A DNA stretch of 64,000 nt from Xanthocytophaga flava (lineage in GTDB: Bacteria > Bacteroidota > Bacteroidia > Cytophagales > 172606-1), in assembly GCF_030068545.1 (NCBI RefSeq), contig NZ_JASJOR010000014.1:172810-236809 (forward strand), written 5' to 3'. This document shows, piece by piece, positions 17,678 to 26,593 of this stretch. The translations under genes and the position numbers were made by a program. The first letter of the stretch is position 1. Each line of letters begins with the position of its first letter. Below the pieces are notes generated by a model. That model saw nothing but the letters and a program-made list of their open reading frames with translations. It ran no database searches and was not told the DNA's origin.

Positions 17678-17691
17678 GTCAGTAATCTCAT
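17664..17691. repeat. 14-bp tandem duplication at the regulator/kinase junction
   Basis: GTCAGTAATCTCAT is present at 17664-17677 and 17678-17691. On the minus strand, the regulator stop TGA (17688-17690) and an ATG overlap as ATGA in the upstream copy. The true kinase ATG is in the downstream copy, 10 bp after the stop. Without the duplication the two genes would overlap by 4 nt. Confidence 0.95.
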
Positions 17692-18362
17692 GCTTCCAGT
17701 TTGTATCCTAACCCATGCACTGTTTTGATATAATCGCGGCATCCTGCATCCGAAAGTTTTTTCTTCAGATTTTTCATATGGGTATAGACAAAATCAAAAT
17801 TGTTGAACAATTGTGCATTATCGCCGGAAATGTGTTCTGCAATGGAACTTTTGGAGACTACCTTGTTCCGATTTGCTGTCAGAAAAAGAAAAAGATCAAA
17901 TTCTTTCCGGGTTGCCTCTATCAGCTTTCCATAAACACTAATGGATTTTGCATGCAGATCAATATCTATTTCATGCAGCGAAATCCGGTTATTGCCGCTG
18001 AAATGACGCCTGCGGATCACTGCCAGAAGCCGGGACCGTAGCTCTGCCATGTGGAAAGGTTTCATCAGATAATCATCGGCTCCCAGATCCAGACCTTTGA
18101 GTCTGTCATCAAGCGAATGTTTGGCAGAAACGATAATAATTCCTTCTTCCCTGTTCTGCTTCCGGATGGACTCCAGTATAGAAAGCCCATTTCCATCTGG
18201 GAGAGTAATATCCAGAACAATGCAATCATACTCATACAAACAAAGCAGTTCATCTGCTTGCGATGCTGTATAAGCTACTTCACATAAAAAGTTCTCTTTC
18301 GATAAATAACTGGTTATGCTACTTGATAGTCTTTTCTCATCTTCAATGATCAGAAGTTTCAT
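17688..18362 (-). CDS. OmpR/PhoB-family response regulator
   Basis: 224 residues. The receiver has Asp8, the phosphoacceptor Asp51 (IVLDITLPDGNG), Ser79 and Lys101 (DDYLMKPF). The C-terminal winged helix (about 125-224) ends KTVHGLGYKLEA. It is followed directly by its kinase. The closest relative in the window is the partial regulator at 2-124. The gene is divergent from the DUF4856-imelysin iron locus, which makes that locus a plausible target, though no binding site could be picked out. Confidence 0.95.
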   Translation of the reverse strand: MKLLIIEDEKRLSSSITSYLSKENFLCEVAYTASQADELLCLYEYDCIVLDITLPDGNGLSILESIRKQNREEGIIIVSAKHSLDDRLKGLDLGADDYLMKPFHMAELRSRLLAVIRRRHFSGNNRISLHEIDIDLHAKSISVYGKLIEATRKEFDLFLFLTANRNKVVSKSSIAEHISGDNAQLFNNFDFVYTHMKNLKKKLSDAGCRDYIKTVHGLGYKLEA

Positions 18363-18580
18363 ATATAGTTACATCTTAAAGAATTATTGGGGATACACTA
18401 TTGAGTGCTTTAGGTAAACCCAACGTTCTGCGCTTATTAAATTTTAATAAGAGAAGAGAGCCAAAAGACCAATCCAAAATGGGTAGATCTGAAAAAATAG
18501 CTAACAGGCTTAGTTCAAAAAAAATCAGGTTCTTTCTTTTCTTCAGACTTTCTTCAGAACTGCCTTTTACCTTGCCACAA

Positions 18581-18599
18581 ATTTAGATCTATTCTAAAT
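18581..18599 (+). promoter_or_regulatory. Fur-box-like dyad upstream of the DUF4856/imelysin locus
   Basis: ATTTAGATCTATTCTAAAT is a near-perfect inverted repeat (ATTTAG...CTAAAT) 36 bp before the DUF4856 start. It agrees with the same Fur-like motif as the site at 14080, so both iron-type loci could be repressed together when iron is sufficient. Confidence 0.55.
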
Positions 18600-18635
18600 A
18601 AAAACAACATACTTAATATCTTAATCTTTTTACAA

Positions 18636-19811
18636 ATGTTAGCCATAGTACGCAAGCCCCTTACTGTCATTTTAGCCTCAGTTATTCTTTTTTCTTCATG
18701 TAAGGATAATAATGATGTTAAACCTGATCTTCGTGCAGACATTGAGTATAACACACTCAATGCCAATGTAGCCTATTCTGACCAGTTCAAAAACGAAAGT
18801 GGTACAACTACTGTAGACCTTACGGACGGAAACAACCGTCACAAGATGTTTCAGGCTCTTAGCTATTATTCTACTTCTTCTATTAGTGCAAAAACAACCA
18901 TTGATGCAGCCAAGTTAAAAAGTCTGTTTGCTAATACAGGCAGTCCATTTGTAGATATTTCTACATCAACTATATCTGTTACAGGTGCAACGCTTAATTC
19001 TGCTCCGGTTCAACTACGAAATGTCACAGCGTCTTCCAAGTCTTCAACAGAGGCAGAAGCTGTTCGGAAGAAAATGGAAGATAACTTTGATGCTATTGCT
19101 ACAGCCAGCCTTTCAGTAAATGAAACAGCCGCAAAAGGAAAAGCAGGCAAACTGGGTAGCTACTTGCTGGATGCCAAAGGAATAGAATCAGCCCAATTGA
19201 TTCAAAAGTCCCTAATTGGTGCCATTCAGTTAGACTACATCAGCAATGTGTTACTGAATACAGGGTTGAATGCAGAAAACCATTCTTTAGCTGAAGGAAA
19301 AGTATATACCCAACTGGAGCACAACTGGGACGAGGCATATGGTTTATTAACACTGAATCCTATTTACCTGGCAAATTCTACGGATGCGGCAAGAGGAACT
19401 GTGGAATTTGGTGCAGGTTCTTATATGTGGGAATACAATAAAGCAAATTATGCTAAAATATATCCTGCCTTTTTAAGAGGAAGAGCGGCCATTGTAAACA
19501 ATGATAAAACTGAACTGCAGACACAGGCAACCTTCATTCGTACACAAATTGAACGTTCCATTGCCAGTGCGGCACTAGGATACCTGGATAAATGGAAGAC
19601 AAGTACCACTGATGATGCCCGTGCACATGCAATCGGAGAAGGACTTGGTTTTATCTACTCTTTGCGTTTTGCAACGATTCATGGGGCAGATGCTGCTTTT
19701 TCGGATAGTGTACTGAATGGTCTTACCAGTTCAGAAGGTGGATTCTGGGATCTGGATGCGACCAAGATTAATACAGCTTCTGATGCAATCAAAGCAAAAT
19801 TCGGACTCTAA
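18636..19811 (+). CDS. DUF4856 lipoprotein
   Basis: 391 residues. A lipoprotein signal ends FSSC (Cys22), so the protein is probably anchored to the periplasmic face of a membrane. The rest is mostly helical, with features typical of the DUF4856 family: KGKAGKLGSYLLDAKGIESAQLI and LEHNWDEAYGLLT. In Bacteroidota this family regularly precedes an imelysin gene and a TonB receptor, as here, which points to a role in iron acquisition at the cell surface. The biochemical role is not established. A terminator-like stem follows at 19839. Confidence 0.88.
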   Translation: MLAIVRKPLTVILASVILFSSCKDNNDVKPDLRADIEYNTLNANVAYSDQFKNESGTTTVDLTDGNNRHKMFQALSYYSTSSISAKTTIDAAKLKSLFANTGSPFVDISTSTISVTGATLNSAPVQLRNVTASSKSSTEAEAVRKKMEDNFDAIATASLSVNETAAKGKAGKLGSYLLDAKGIESAQLIQKSLIGAIQLDYISNVLLNTGLNAENHSLAEGKVYTQLEHNWDEAYGLLTLNPIYLANSTDAARGTVEFGAGSYMWEYNKANYAKIYPAFLRGRAAIVNNDKTELQTQATFIRTQIERSIASAALGYLDKWKTSTTDDARAHAIGEGLGFIYSLRFATIHGADAAFSDSVLNGLTSSEGGFWDLDATKINTASDAIKAKFGL

Positions 19812-19838
19812 CTTATTTTGGATTCCTCTTCACTATGT

Positions 19839-19864
19839 GGACTGATAGGATTTACTATCAGTCC
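19839..19864 (+). terminator. Hairpin after DUF4856 gene
   Basis: GGACTGATAG (19839-19848) pairs exactly with 19855-19864 around GATTTA and is followed by ATTTTATCATTT. It lies 28 bp after the stop codon, in the 200-bp gap before the imelysin gene. It could end the transcript or damp expression of the following genes. Confidence 0.7.
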
Positions 19865-20011
19865 ATTTTATCATTTATAAGTAGTGGGATTACCACTTCA
19901 TTAGCTAAGTTTTACTCCTAAAAAATAAGGATTGGCAAAGCTGATTGCACAATTATCATGTTTGATTCTGCTACTTATTTCTTTTCATTTATAAATCATT
20001 ACTAATGACCT

Positions 20012-21157
20012 ATGTTATCCTTGAAATTTAAGAAGATTGGTCTGTTCTACTGTATGACAATCATGCTATGGGCATGTGGTGGTAGCAATGGAACCAGCCC
20101 GGATCCTAACCCAGATGCGCTGGATAGAAAACCCATACTTACTCATTGGGTAGATAATATCATTATTCCATCCTATGTCAATTTTAAGATAAAGCTGGAT
20201 GCAATGATTGCCCGTTCGGATGCTTTTGCCACAGCCCCTGATGCTACTACACTGGTTGCACTTCGTACTGCCTGGGCAGAAGCCTACACAGAGTGGCAGA
20301 AAGTTGAGCTGTTTGAAGTAGGACCTGGAGACAAATATACTATTCGTAATTTCTTTAATATTTATCCTGCAGATGTAACAGGCATTGCTCAAAACATAGC
20401 AGATCCATCTGTGAATATGGCTCTGCCTGCCTCATTTGCCCGACAAGGTTTTCCTGCATTGGATTATCTTATCAATGGCCTGGGGTCTACAGATGCTGAA
20501 ATATTGACTTACTATACAATAGATAAGGATGCATCCAAACGCATTGCATATCTAAAACGCATCACAGATCGTATGCATACCCTGCTGGAGAGTGTAATAG
20601 AAGAATGGAATGGAACATACCGTGAAACATTTATAAGCAAAACGGGTCTGGATATTGGTTCTCCTATGGCCCTGATGGTCAATACCTATGTGCTTTATTA
20701 TGAAAGATATATTCGTTCAGGAAAATTTGGTATCCCTTCAGGGGCCATGGCTTCCGGGACAGGTACAAAGTATCCTGAAAAAGTAGAGGCCTTCTATATG
20801 AAGGATCTGTCACTGTCATTGGCAAAAACGGCACATCAGGCCACGATTGACTTTTTCAATGGGAAGAATGTAAAGACAGGCGAATCGGGACCTTCTTTTA
20901 AATCATATCTGGATGCATTGGAAGCCAAAGATAGTAATACAGGTACGTTATTATCTGAGGTGATAAACAGTCAGTTTATAACTACCACTGCTAAAATGGA
21001 CCTGTTATCTCCCAATTTTTATGAACAGGTGCAGTCTAACAATCAGGCTATGGTTGATGTATATACACAGATGCAAAAAGCTGTACGGATGCTGAAAGTG
21101 GATATGACCTCTGTTATGAGCATTACGATTACCTATACCGATAACGATGGCGATTAG
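20012..21157 (+). CDS. Imelysin-family lipoprotein
   Basis: 381 residues. A lipobox ends WACGG (Cys22). The helical imelysin/insulin-cleaving-peptidase fold is indicated by LRTAWAEAYTEWQKVELFEVGP near the start of the domain. In the classical family a GxHxxE motif follows. Here the equivalent is GFPALDYL at residues 146-153, so His and Glu are replaced by Pro and Asp. Imelysin-like proteins of this type (IrpA-related) are implicated in iron uptake, not proteolysis. It sits between DUF4856 and HTTM genes with only 17 bp to the next start. Confidence 0.9.
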   Translation: MLSLKFKKIGLFYCMTIMLWACGGSNGTSPDPNPDALDRKPILTHWVDNIIIPSYVNFKIKLDAMIARSDAFATAPDATTLVALRTAWAEAYTEWQKVELFEVGPGDKYTIRNFFNIYPADVTGIAQNIADPSVNMALPASFARQGFPALDYLINGLGSTDAEILTYYTIDKDASKRIAYLKRITDRMHTLLESVIEEWNGTYRETFISKTGLDIGSPMALMVNTYVLYYERYIRSGKFGIPSGAMASGTGTKYPEKVEAFYMKDLSLSLAKTAHQATIDFFNGKNVKTGESGPSFKSYLDALEAKDSNTGTLLSEVINSQFITTTAKMDLLSPNFYEQVQSNNQAMVDVYTQMQKAVRMLKVDMTSVMSITITYTDNDGD

Positions 21158-21174
21158 TAAGTGTATAGGTAGTC

Positions 21175-22524
21175 ATGAAAGCATATTTACAAAAAACAAC
21201 CGCGGCCTCACCACTGGTAGTATTTCGGATAATGCTGGGGCTGTTGGTTTTTATCAGTATTATTCGTTTTTGGTCCAAAGGCTGGATTCAAGCACTATAT
21301 ATAGAGCCTTACTATTTCTTCTCCTTCTATGGTTTTGAATTTGTTCATCCGTTGGGAGATTATACGTATGTGATCTTTATCATTTGTGGCTTTTCTGCGC
21401 TATTGGTGGCTTTAGGACTATTCTACCGGGTAGCTAGTATCGTTCTGTTTCTGAGCTTTACCTACATTGAACTCATGGATAAAAGTACCTATCTGAATCA
21501 CTATTATTTTGTCAGTATGGTATGTTTTCTGATGATATTCCTTCCTGCACATACCAGCTTCTCGCTGGATGCTTTTCGGAATAAGCATAAGGCAGCAGGA
21601 CAGATTCCCTGTTGGTGTGTTGATGTGTTGAAAGGATTTATAGGACTGGTCTATGTGTTTGCGGGTCTGGCAAAGGTAAATAGTGACTGGCTTTTGCATG
21701 CTCAACCTCTTCGTCTATGGCTGGTTGCCAGAAATGATCTACCTGTTATTGGATTTTTATTCAATAAGACCTGGATTGCTTTTCTGTTTAGCTGGGTTGG
21801 TTGTATTTATGACCTTACAATTCCCTTTCTGTTGTTTTATCGTTCTACCCGTTTATTTGGCTATGGTGCAGTAGTTGTTTTTCATTTGCTTACCTCCTTA
21901 TTATTTCCGATTGGTATGTTTCCTTATATCATGATCGGGACAGGATTACTCTTTTTCTCGGCAGACTTTCATACTAAAATTCTGGTATGGCTGGGGCAAT
22001 GGTTTAAGTTAGCAATAGATCAAGTCCTGTCTCCAGAAACATATACCTATCCGAACTTTACCAAGCCGATTCTGCTCAGCATTTTTGTTATCTTCTTCGC
22101 AATTCAGGTTATAATGCCATTCCGGTATTTGTTTTATCCGGACGAATTATTTTGGGCAGAGGAAGGATACCGGTTCTCCTGGCGGGTGATGCTTATGGAA
22201 AAAGCCGGGTATGCACAGTTTACCATAAAAGATAAGTCTGGAAAGCAAGTAATTGTAAATAATACAGTGTTTTTAACGCCCCTACAGGAAAAGATGATGT
22301 CAACACAGCCGGATATGATCCTGCAGTATGCCCATTTGCTCAGAGATTACTATGCTGAGCAAGGATTCAAGTCTCCTCAAGTATATGTGGATTCGTATGT
22401 AGTGCTCAACGGTCGCTTAGGAAAGCCTCTGATAGATCCGGAAACAGATCTAGCCCAAGAAAAAGACTCATTTTACCACAAAACCTGGATATTACCATTT
22501 TGTTATGAAAGTAAAGGTCTATAA
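21175..22524 (+). CDS. HTTM-domain membrane protein (vitamin K-dependent gamma-carboxylase-like)
   Basis: 449 residues. An N-terminal half with six or seven membrane segments opens with SPLVVFRIMLGLLVFISIIRFW. It contains FMIFLPAHTSFSLDAFR and GLVYVFAGLAKVNSDWLLHAQPL, the HTTM/VKGC core. The C-terminal soluble part (about 315-449) contains FRYLFYPDELFWAEEGYRFSWRVML, also typical of VKG-carboxylase relatives. In Bacteroidota these genes recur between imelysin and a TonB receptor, so a role in modifying or assembling the uptake system is likely. No carboxylase activity can be claimed. It overlaps the next gene by 20 nt. Confidence 0.9.
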   Translation: MKAYLQKTTAASPLVVFRIMLGLLVFISIIRFWSKGWIQALYIEPYYFFSFYGFEFVHPLGDYTYVIFIICGFSALLVALGLFYRVASIVLFLSFTYIELMDKSTYLNHYYFVSMVCFLMIFLPAHTSFSLDAFRNKHKAAGQIPCWCVDVLKGFIGLVYVFAGLAKVNSDWLLHAQPLRLWLVARNDLPVIGFLFNKTWIAFLFSWVGCIYDLTIPFLLFYRSTRLFGYGAVVVFHLLTSLLFPIGMFPYIMIGTGLLFFSADFHTKILVWLGQWFKLAIDQVLSPETYTYPNFTKPILLSIFVIFFAIQVIMPFRYLFYPDELFWAEEGYRFSWRVMLMEKAGYAQFTIKDKSGKQVIVNNTVFLTPLQEKMMSTQPDMILQYAHLLRDYYAEQGFKSPQVYVDSYVVLNGRLGKPLIDPETDLAQEKDSFYHKTWILPFCYESKGL

Positions 22525-24955
22525 TATAAAGTTTTATTTAATAAAAGTCAGCTGTATCCTTCTGTTATTTTTAACCAGTTATCAGCTTTGGGCTCAGTAT
22601 CAGTTGACTGGCAAAGTGATTGCCCAACGGGATAGCTCGGTTGTGAAAAATTGCAAAATATACATCAATGAAGGAAGACAAACTGCTCTTACAGATAGCT
22701 ATGGCCAGTTTGTATTTCACAATTTGCCTGAAGGCCGTTATACAGTGCAGATTACCGATACCAGTTTCCGTTATAAAAAGACTGAAGTACTAATAAAAGG
22801 TCACAATCAACATATTCTCATACAGCTTGAAGAACGTAGTGACACATTAAAAGAAGTAGTGGTGAGTGATCAGCGTACAGACTTTGGCTTCACACATCTG
22901 AGAGCTGTCGATAATATGGGAATCTATGAAGGAAAAAAGTCGGAAGTGATTATACCCGATCAACTGGTTGCCAATCTTGCCACTAACAATGCTCGTCAGG
23001 TATATTCACGGGTTGCCGGATTAAATATCTGGGAAAACGATGGAGCTGGCCTTCAGCTTAGCATTGGAGGTAGAGGCTTGGACCCAAACCGGACATCTAA
23101 TTTCAATGTCCGGCAAAATGGGTATGACATCAGTGCGGATGCCTTAGGGTATCCGGAAAGCTATTATACACCTCCTACAGAAGCAATCGGACGTATTCAG
23201 ATTGTAAGAGGGGCGGCTTCCTTACAATATGGTACCCAGTTTGGCGGGTTGATTAACTTTTCTATGAAAAAACCAGTAAAAGATAAAAAGATCGAACTTC
23301 TTGCCAGGCAGAGTGCAGGTTCATTTGGTTTTTACAATGCATTTACCAGTGCCAGTGGAACAATGGGCAAAGTCAGTTACTATAATTTTTTCCAATACAA
23401 ACGCGGAGATGGGTGGCGAGCCAATTCACACTTTGATAGTTATACTGTCTATGCAAATGTGAACTATGCACTTACTTCAAAGACAAGTCTTGGGGTTGAT
23501 GTAACTCAAATGGGATATCTGGCCCAGCAACCGGGCGGTCTTTCTGATGAAATGTTTAAAGAAAACCCTCAACAAACAAACCGGCAACGCAACTGGTTTA
23601 AAGTCAACTGGAATTTATTTGCTCTTCATATCCATCACACTTTTTCCCAGTCCAGCGAATTTAACCTGCGGGTATTTGGATTGTCAGCCTACCGGTATTC
23701 GTTGGGGTTCAGGCCTAATCGGGTGGCAACAATCGATGACAATAGTGCCCGTGATCTGATTAAAGGCGATTTTACCAACTGGGGAGCAGAAGCACGGTAT
23801 CTGAAAAGATATACACTGGCTGGTAAACCCGCGGTACTATTAGTTGGGGGACGTTATTATCATGGTTTAAACTACAGTACGCAAGGGCAGGGAAGCATAG
23901 GAAAAGGAGCCGATTTTACCTATGTAAATCCTGAAGAATTTATAACCTATCGCTATCATTTTCCCAATCGTAATGTATCTGCTTTCATTGAACACATTTA
24001 CTATCTGCACCAAAAGCTTTCTCTTACACCTGGTATACGATATGAATACATTGATACCCGTTCAGATGGTTATTATGGCAGTATTTCCAGAGATCTTGCT
24101 GGAAATGTCATCAATATAAGTCGAACCAATGAAAAACGCGATAACCCCCGTCAGTTTGTACTGGCTGGAGTGGGGATCAGTTATAAACCCGCAACACATA
24201 TAGATATTTATTCGAATATCTCTCAAAACTATCGTTCTATAACGTTTAGTGACATGCGGATTGATAATCCATCCTCTGTAATTGATCCGAACATGAAAGA
24301 TGAGAAAGGCTATTCTATTGATCTTGGTATACGAAGCGAACAGACTACAGCATACAGTTATGATGTGAGTTTTTTCTATCTTAACTATAACAACCGGATT
24401 GGTGAAGTACAGTTTGCAGACGAGAATAATCGTGTATTACGTAGACGAGGCAATATCGGTCAGGCTGTAATACTGGGTCTTGAGTCGTATGTAGAAGGTG
24501 ATTTACTCCATATTTTTTACCCAAATAATGAATTATGGAGTGGGATTATCTTTGCCAATACGGCATTGATCCATTCTACCTACAAAGCCAGTGAGATTCC
24601 AGGAGTAAAAAATAAGCAGGTTGAATTTGTTCCAACTGTCAATCTGAAAAGTGGCCTTCGGGTGGGATACAAAAATATAAAAGCCTCCTTTCAGTATACC
24701 TATCTTTCTGATCAGTTTTCAGATGCAACCAATGCCAGAGAGGGAGGGGTTTCGGCAGTGATTGGACTAATTCCTGCTTATACTATTATGGATATAAGTG
24801 CATCGTATCAGATAAAAAGAGTTAAAGTAGAAGGAACTCTGAATAATTTTGCCAACAGAATGTATTTTACCAGACGAGCTACCGGATATCCCGGACCTGG
24901 TATTCTGCCATCTGATGGGAGAAGCATTTATCTGACAATACAGGTAAAAATCTGA
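22505..24955 (+). CDS. TonB-dependent receptor, FecA-like
   Basis: 816 residues. A signal peptide ends SYQLWAQ, then come a carboxypeptidase-regulatory-like domain (YQLTGKVIAQRDSSVV, about 31-118), a plug (about 150-260) with GAGLQLSIGGRGLDPNRTSNF and IQIVRGAASLQYGTQFGG, and a barrel ending SIYLTIQVKI. The plug signature is closest to ferric dicitrate-type receptors. It is translationally coupled to the HTTM gene by the 20-nt overlap and closes the DUF4856-imelysin-HTTM-receptor unit. Confidence 0.92.
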   Translation: MKVKVYNIKFYLIKVSCILLLFLTSYQLWAQYQLTGKVIAQRDSSVVKNCKIYINEGRQTALTDSYGQFVFHNLPEGRYTVQITDTSFRYKKTEVLIKGHNQHILIQLEERSDTLKEVVVSDQRTDFGFTHLRAVDNMGIYEGKKSEVIIPDQLVANLATNNARQVYSRVAGLNIWENDGAGLQLSIGGRGLDPNRTSNFNVRQNGYDISADALGYPESYYTPPTEAIGRIQIVRGAASLQYGTQFGGLINFSMKKPVKDKKIELLARQSAGSFGFYNAFTSASGTMGKVSYYNFFQYKRGDGWRANSHFDSYTVYANVNYALTSKTSLGVDVTQMGYLAQQPGGLSDEMFKENPQQTNRQRNWFKVNWNLFALHIHHTFSQSSEFNLRVFGLSAYRYSLGFRPNRVATIDDNSARDLIKGDFTNWGAEARYLKRYTLAGKPAVLLVGGRYYHGLNYSTQGQGSIGKGADFTYVNPEEFITYRYHFPNRNVSAFIEHIYYLHQKLSLTPGIRYEYIDTRSDGYYGSISRDLAGNVINISRTNEKRDNPRQFVLAGVGISYKPATHIDIYSNISQNYRSITFSDMRIDNPSSVIDPNMKDEKGYSIDLGIRSEQTTAYSYDVSFFYLNYNNRIGEVQFADENNRVLRRRGNIGQAVILGLESYVEGDLLHIFYPNNELWSGIIFANTALIHSTYKASEIPGVKNKQVEFVPTVNLKSGLRVGYKNIKASFQYTYLSDQFSDATNAREGGVSAVIGLIPAYTIMDISASYQIKRVKVEGTLNNFANRMYFTRRATGYPGPGILPSDGRSIYLTIQVKI

Positions 24956-24972
24956 TTACATAATCAGATTTT
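24947..24972 (+). terminator. Rho-independent terminator after the FecA-like receptor
   Basis: AAAATCTGATT pairs with AATCAGATTTT around a 4-nt loop. The stem begins within the last codons, and the T-rich run TTTTCCTTTTCT follows. Position and T-tract fit termination of the iron operon. Confidence 0.8.
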
Positions 24973-25104
24973 CCTTTTCTGACATGTTTGATAGGTTTAA
25001 AACTATTTACCACTGTCTCTGGTAGAAGATACTGACAGGGACTATCGTAATTTTAAAGAATCGTTAGTACTATACTTCTTTGTACTATACTAAAGGCTTG
25101 TTAT

Positions 25105-25518
25105 ATGTGGTGGACATATGCCTTATTATCGGCTGTTTTTGCAGCATTAACAGCTATATTGGCCAAGATGGGGATAAAAGGAGTAAACTCTGATCTGGCT
25201 ACTGCTATTCGTACTGTCGTTATCCTGCTTATAGCATGGGTTATTGTCTGGAGCCGCAATGAAGTGAAGGGACTAATGGATCTGAATAGAACAAACTGGA
25301 TCTTCCTGATCCTTTCAGGTATGGCTACTGGCATTTCGTGGTTATGTTATTTCAAGGCCTTGCAAATGGGAGATGTCTCTAAAGTGGCATCTATTGATAA
25401 ACTAAGTGTTGCATTAGCTATTGTATTATCCGTCTTGTTTCTTGGGGAAACCCTTACTGTAAAAACTGCACTGGGTGCAGGATTAATTATTGTGGGTACA
25501 CTAATTCTGATTTTATGA
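25105..25518 (+). CDS. EamA-domain membrane protein (short DMT transporter)
   Basis: 137 residues with five membrane segments, opening WWTYALLSAVFAALTAILAKMG and ending ALGAGLIIVGTLILIL. The motif SWLCYFKALQMGDVSKVASIDKLSVALA is the conserved centre of single-EamA-domain transporters of about 140 residues. These are thought to work as dimers. Substrate unknown. It is monocistronic, and its 3' end abuts an IS3 remnant on the other strand. Confidence 0.9.
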   Translation: MWWTYALLSAVFAALTAILAKMGIKGVNSDLATAIRTVVILLIAWVIVWSRNEVKGLMDLNRTNWIFLILSGMATGISWLCYFKALQMGDVSKVASIDKLSVALAIVLSVLFLGETLTVKTALGAGLIIVGTLILIL

Positions 25519-25990
25519 AGGTTTAATAAACGTCTTGATTGATGTGACCCCATCCAAATTTAATACCAAGTAAATCACAGCGGAGTCTTTCACAGCGGAG
25601 TCTTTCACAGCGGAGTCTTTCACAGCGGAGTCTTTCACAGCGGAGTCTTTCACAGCGGAGTCGCTTCTTCTCACAACTATTGAAAAATCGGTGGTATTGA
25701 ACACTTCAAATTGGCTCATGTAGGAGCTGTCTGTAGGAGCCATTTCCATCCGGCAGGCGGTGAGCCCTTTCAATGATGTGTGAGGCTGGAACTGATGGCT
25801 TCCGCAGTTCCCTTATTCCAACCGCCAGTTCTAAATTTTCAGTCAAATCTGCCAAAGGTAATAACAAGTGGTTGTTCAAACACTCGTCACGTAAACTTAT
25901 ACCATCTCGGCATTGATAAACGACTCATTAGATCATCTCTGATCCTATAGAGTTGTCCGTCGGCTTACCCTGATGGGAAAAATCCAGGAT
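25513..25990 (-). pseudogene. IS3-family transposase remnant (C-terminal part)
   Basis: On the minus strand, GKPTDNSIGSEMI (about 25940) and PHTSLKGLTA (about 25775) match the end of an IS3-type orfB, and FEVFNTTDFS follows. The plus-strand remnant at 40800-41680 has the same order, including the same odd insert (ATAGGATCAGAGATGATC) in place of the FIESFNGRF segment. The two therefore descend from one already broken ancestor. The 3' end TAAATTTGGATGGGGTCACAT (minus) resembles an IS3 terminal repeat. A 15-bp repeat array interrupts the last codons. Confidence 0.7.
25576..25662. repeat. Six tandem copies of a 15-bp unit inside the IS3 remnant
   Basis: CACAGCGGAGTCTTT starts at 25576 and repeats in exact 15-bp steps five times, then a sixth copy of 12 bp. 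On the minus strand it reads DSAVK repeatedly in the transposase frame (RRS-DSAVK...-DSAVIY), without a stop. Confidence 0.97.
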
Positions 25991-26023
25991 CACCTGATTG
26001 TTAATTTTAACAGGAAGGCCATA

Positions 26024-26506
26024 CTATTTCAATAATTTTTGAATGTATCGTTGTACTTCTATGTCATTAAAGAAAGAGAGATCTGGGTTTAGAGATAGAA
26101 TAAAGCTGGGATCTTCAGCTTTATTCTTGGGGTCTATATATGTAGAAAGTACAAAAGATGTGATAAATCCAGCTTTTTGAAGCCTTCTAAGATGGTTTAA
26201 TGTAGTTCTGGGCCTGTCTCCTTCATTCATGTATTGTCTACTTATCTCAATAGTGTAAATATTTGTTTTTTGCTTAACAAGGTTATATAAATAGATGCAG
26301 ATAAACTTCTCAATCTTCCAATACCATACTCCACGCATTTGATCAGATAGAGGTTTAGAATTATTATATGTATCCATCATCTCTCTAAATGCTTTACCAA
26401 TTTTAGTCATAGGTTCATCTGGTTCTAGAGAAAATATCTCCCAGAATTTTTCTTCAGCATGAAAATGTTCATCATGTAAGCTTGAAAACCTGTAATCTAC
26501 ATTCAT
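26024..26506 (-). CDS. Hypothetical protein with possible winged-helix fold
   Basis: 160 residues, no signal peptide or membrane segment. The middle, VWYWKIEKFICIYLYNLVKQ followed by TTLNHLRRLQKAGFITSFVLS, has the spacing of a winged-helix DNA-binding domain (recognition helix TTLNHLRRLQKAGFI). I do not recognise the family. It lies 87 bp downstream of a serine recombinase on the same strand and may regulate it or belong to its element. Confidence 0.5.
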   Translation of the reverse strand: MNVDYRFSSLHDEHFHAEEKFWEIFSLEPDEPMTKIGKAFREMMDTYNNSKPLSDQMRGVWYWKIEKFICIYLYNLVKQKTNIYTIEISRQYMNEGDRPRTTLNHLRRLQKAGFITSFVLSTYIDPKNKAEDPSFILSLNPDLSFFNDIEVQRYIQKLLK

Positions 26507-26593
26507 TTTATTGCAATTTTAACATTGTGAAATGGTATAGTTAAATTAGAGTAGAGAGGATATATGTAGCAATAATTGTCTATGCCTTTGTTG

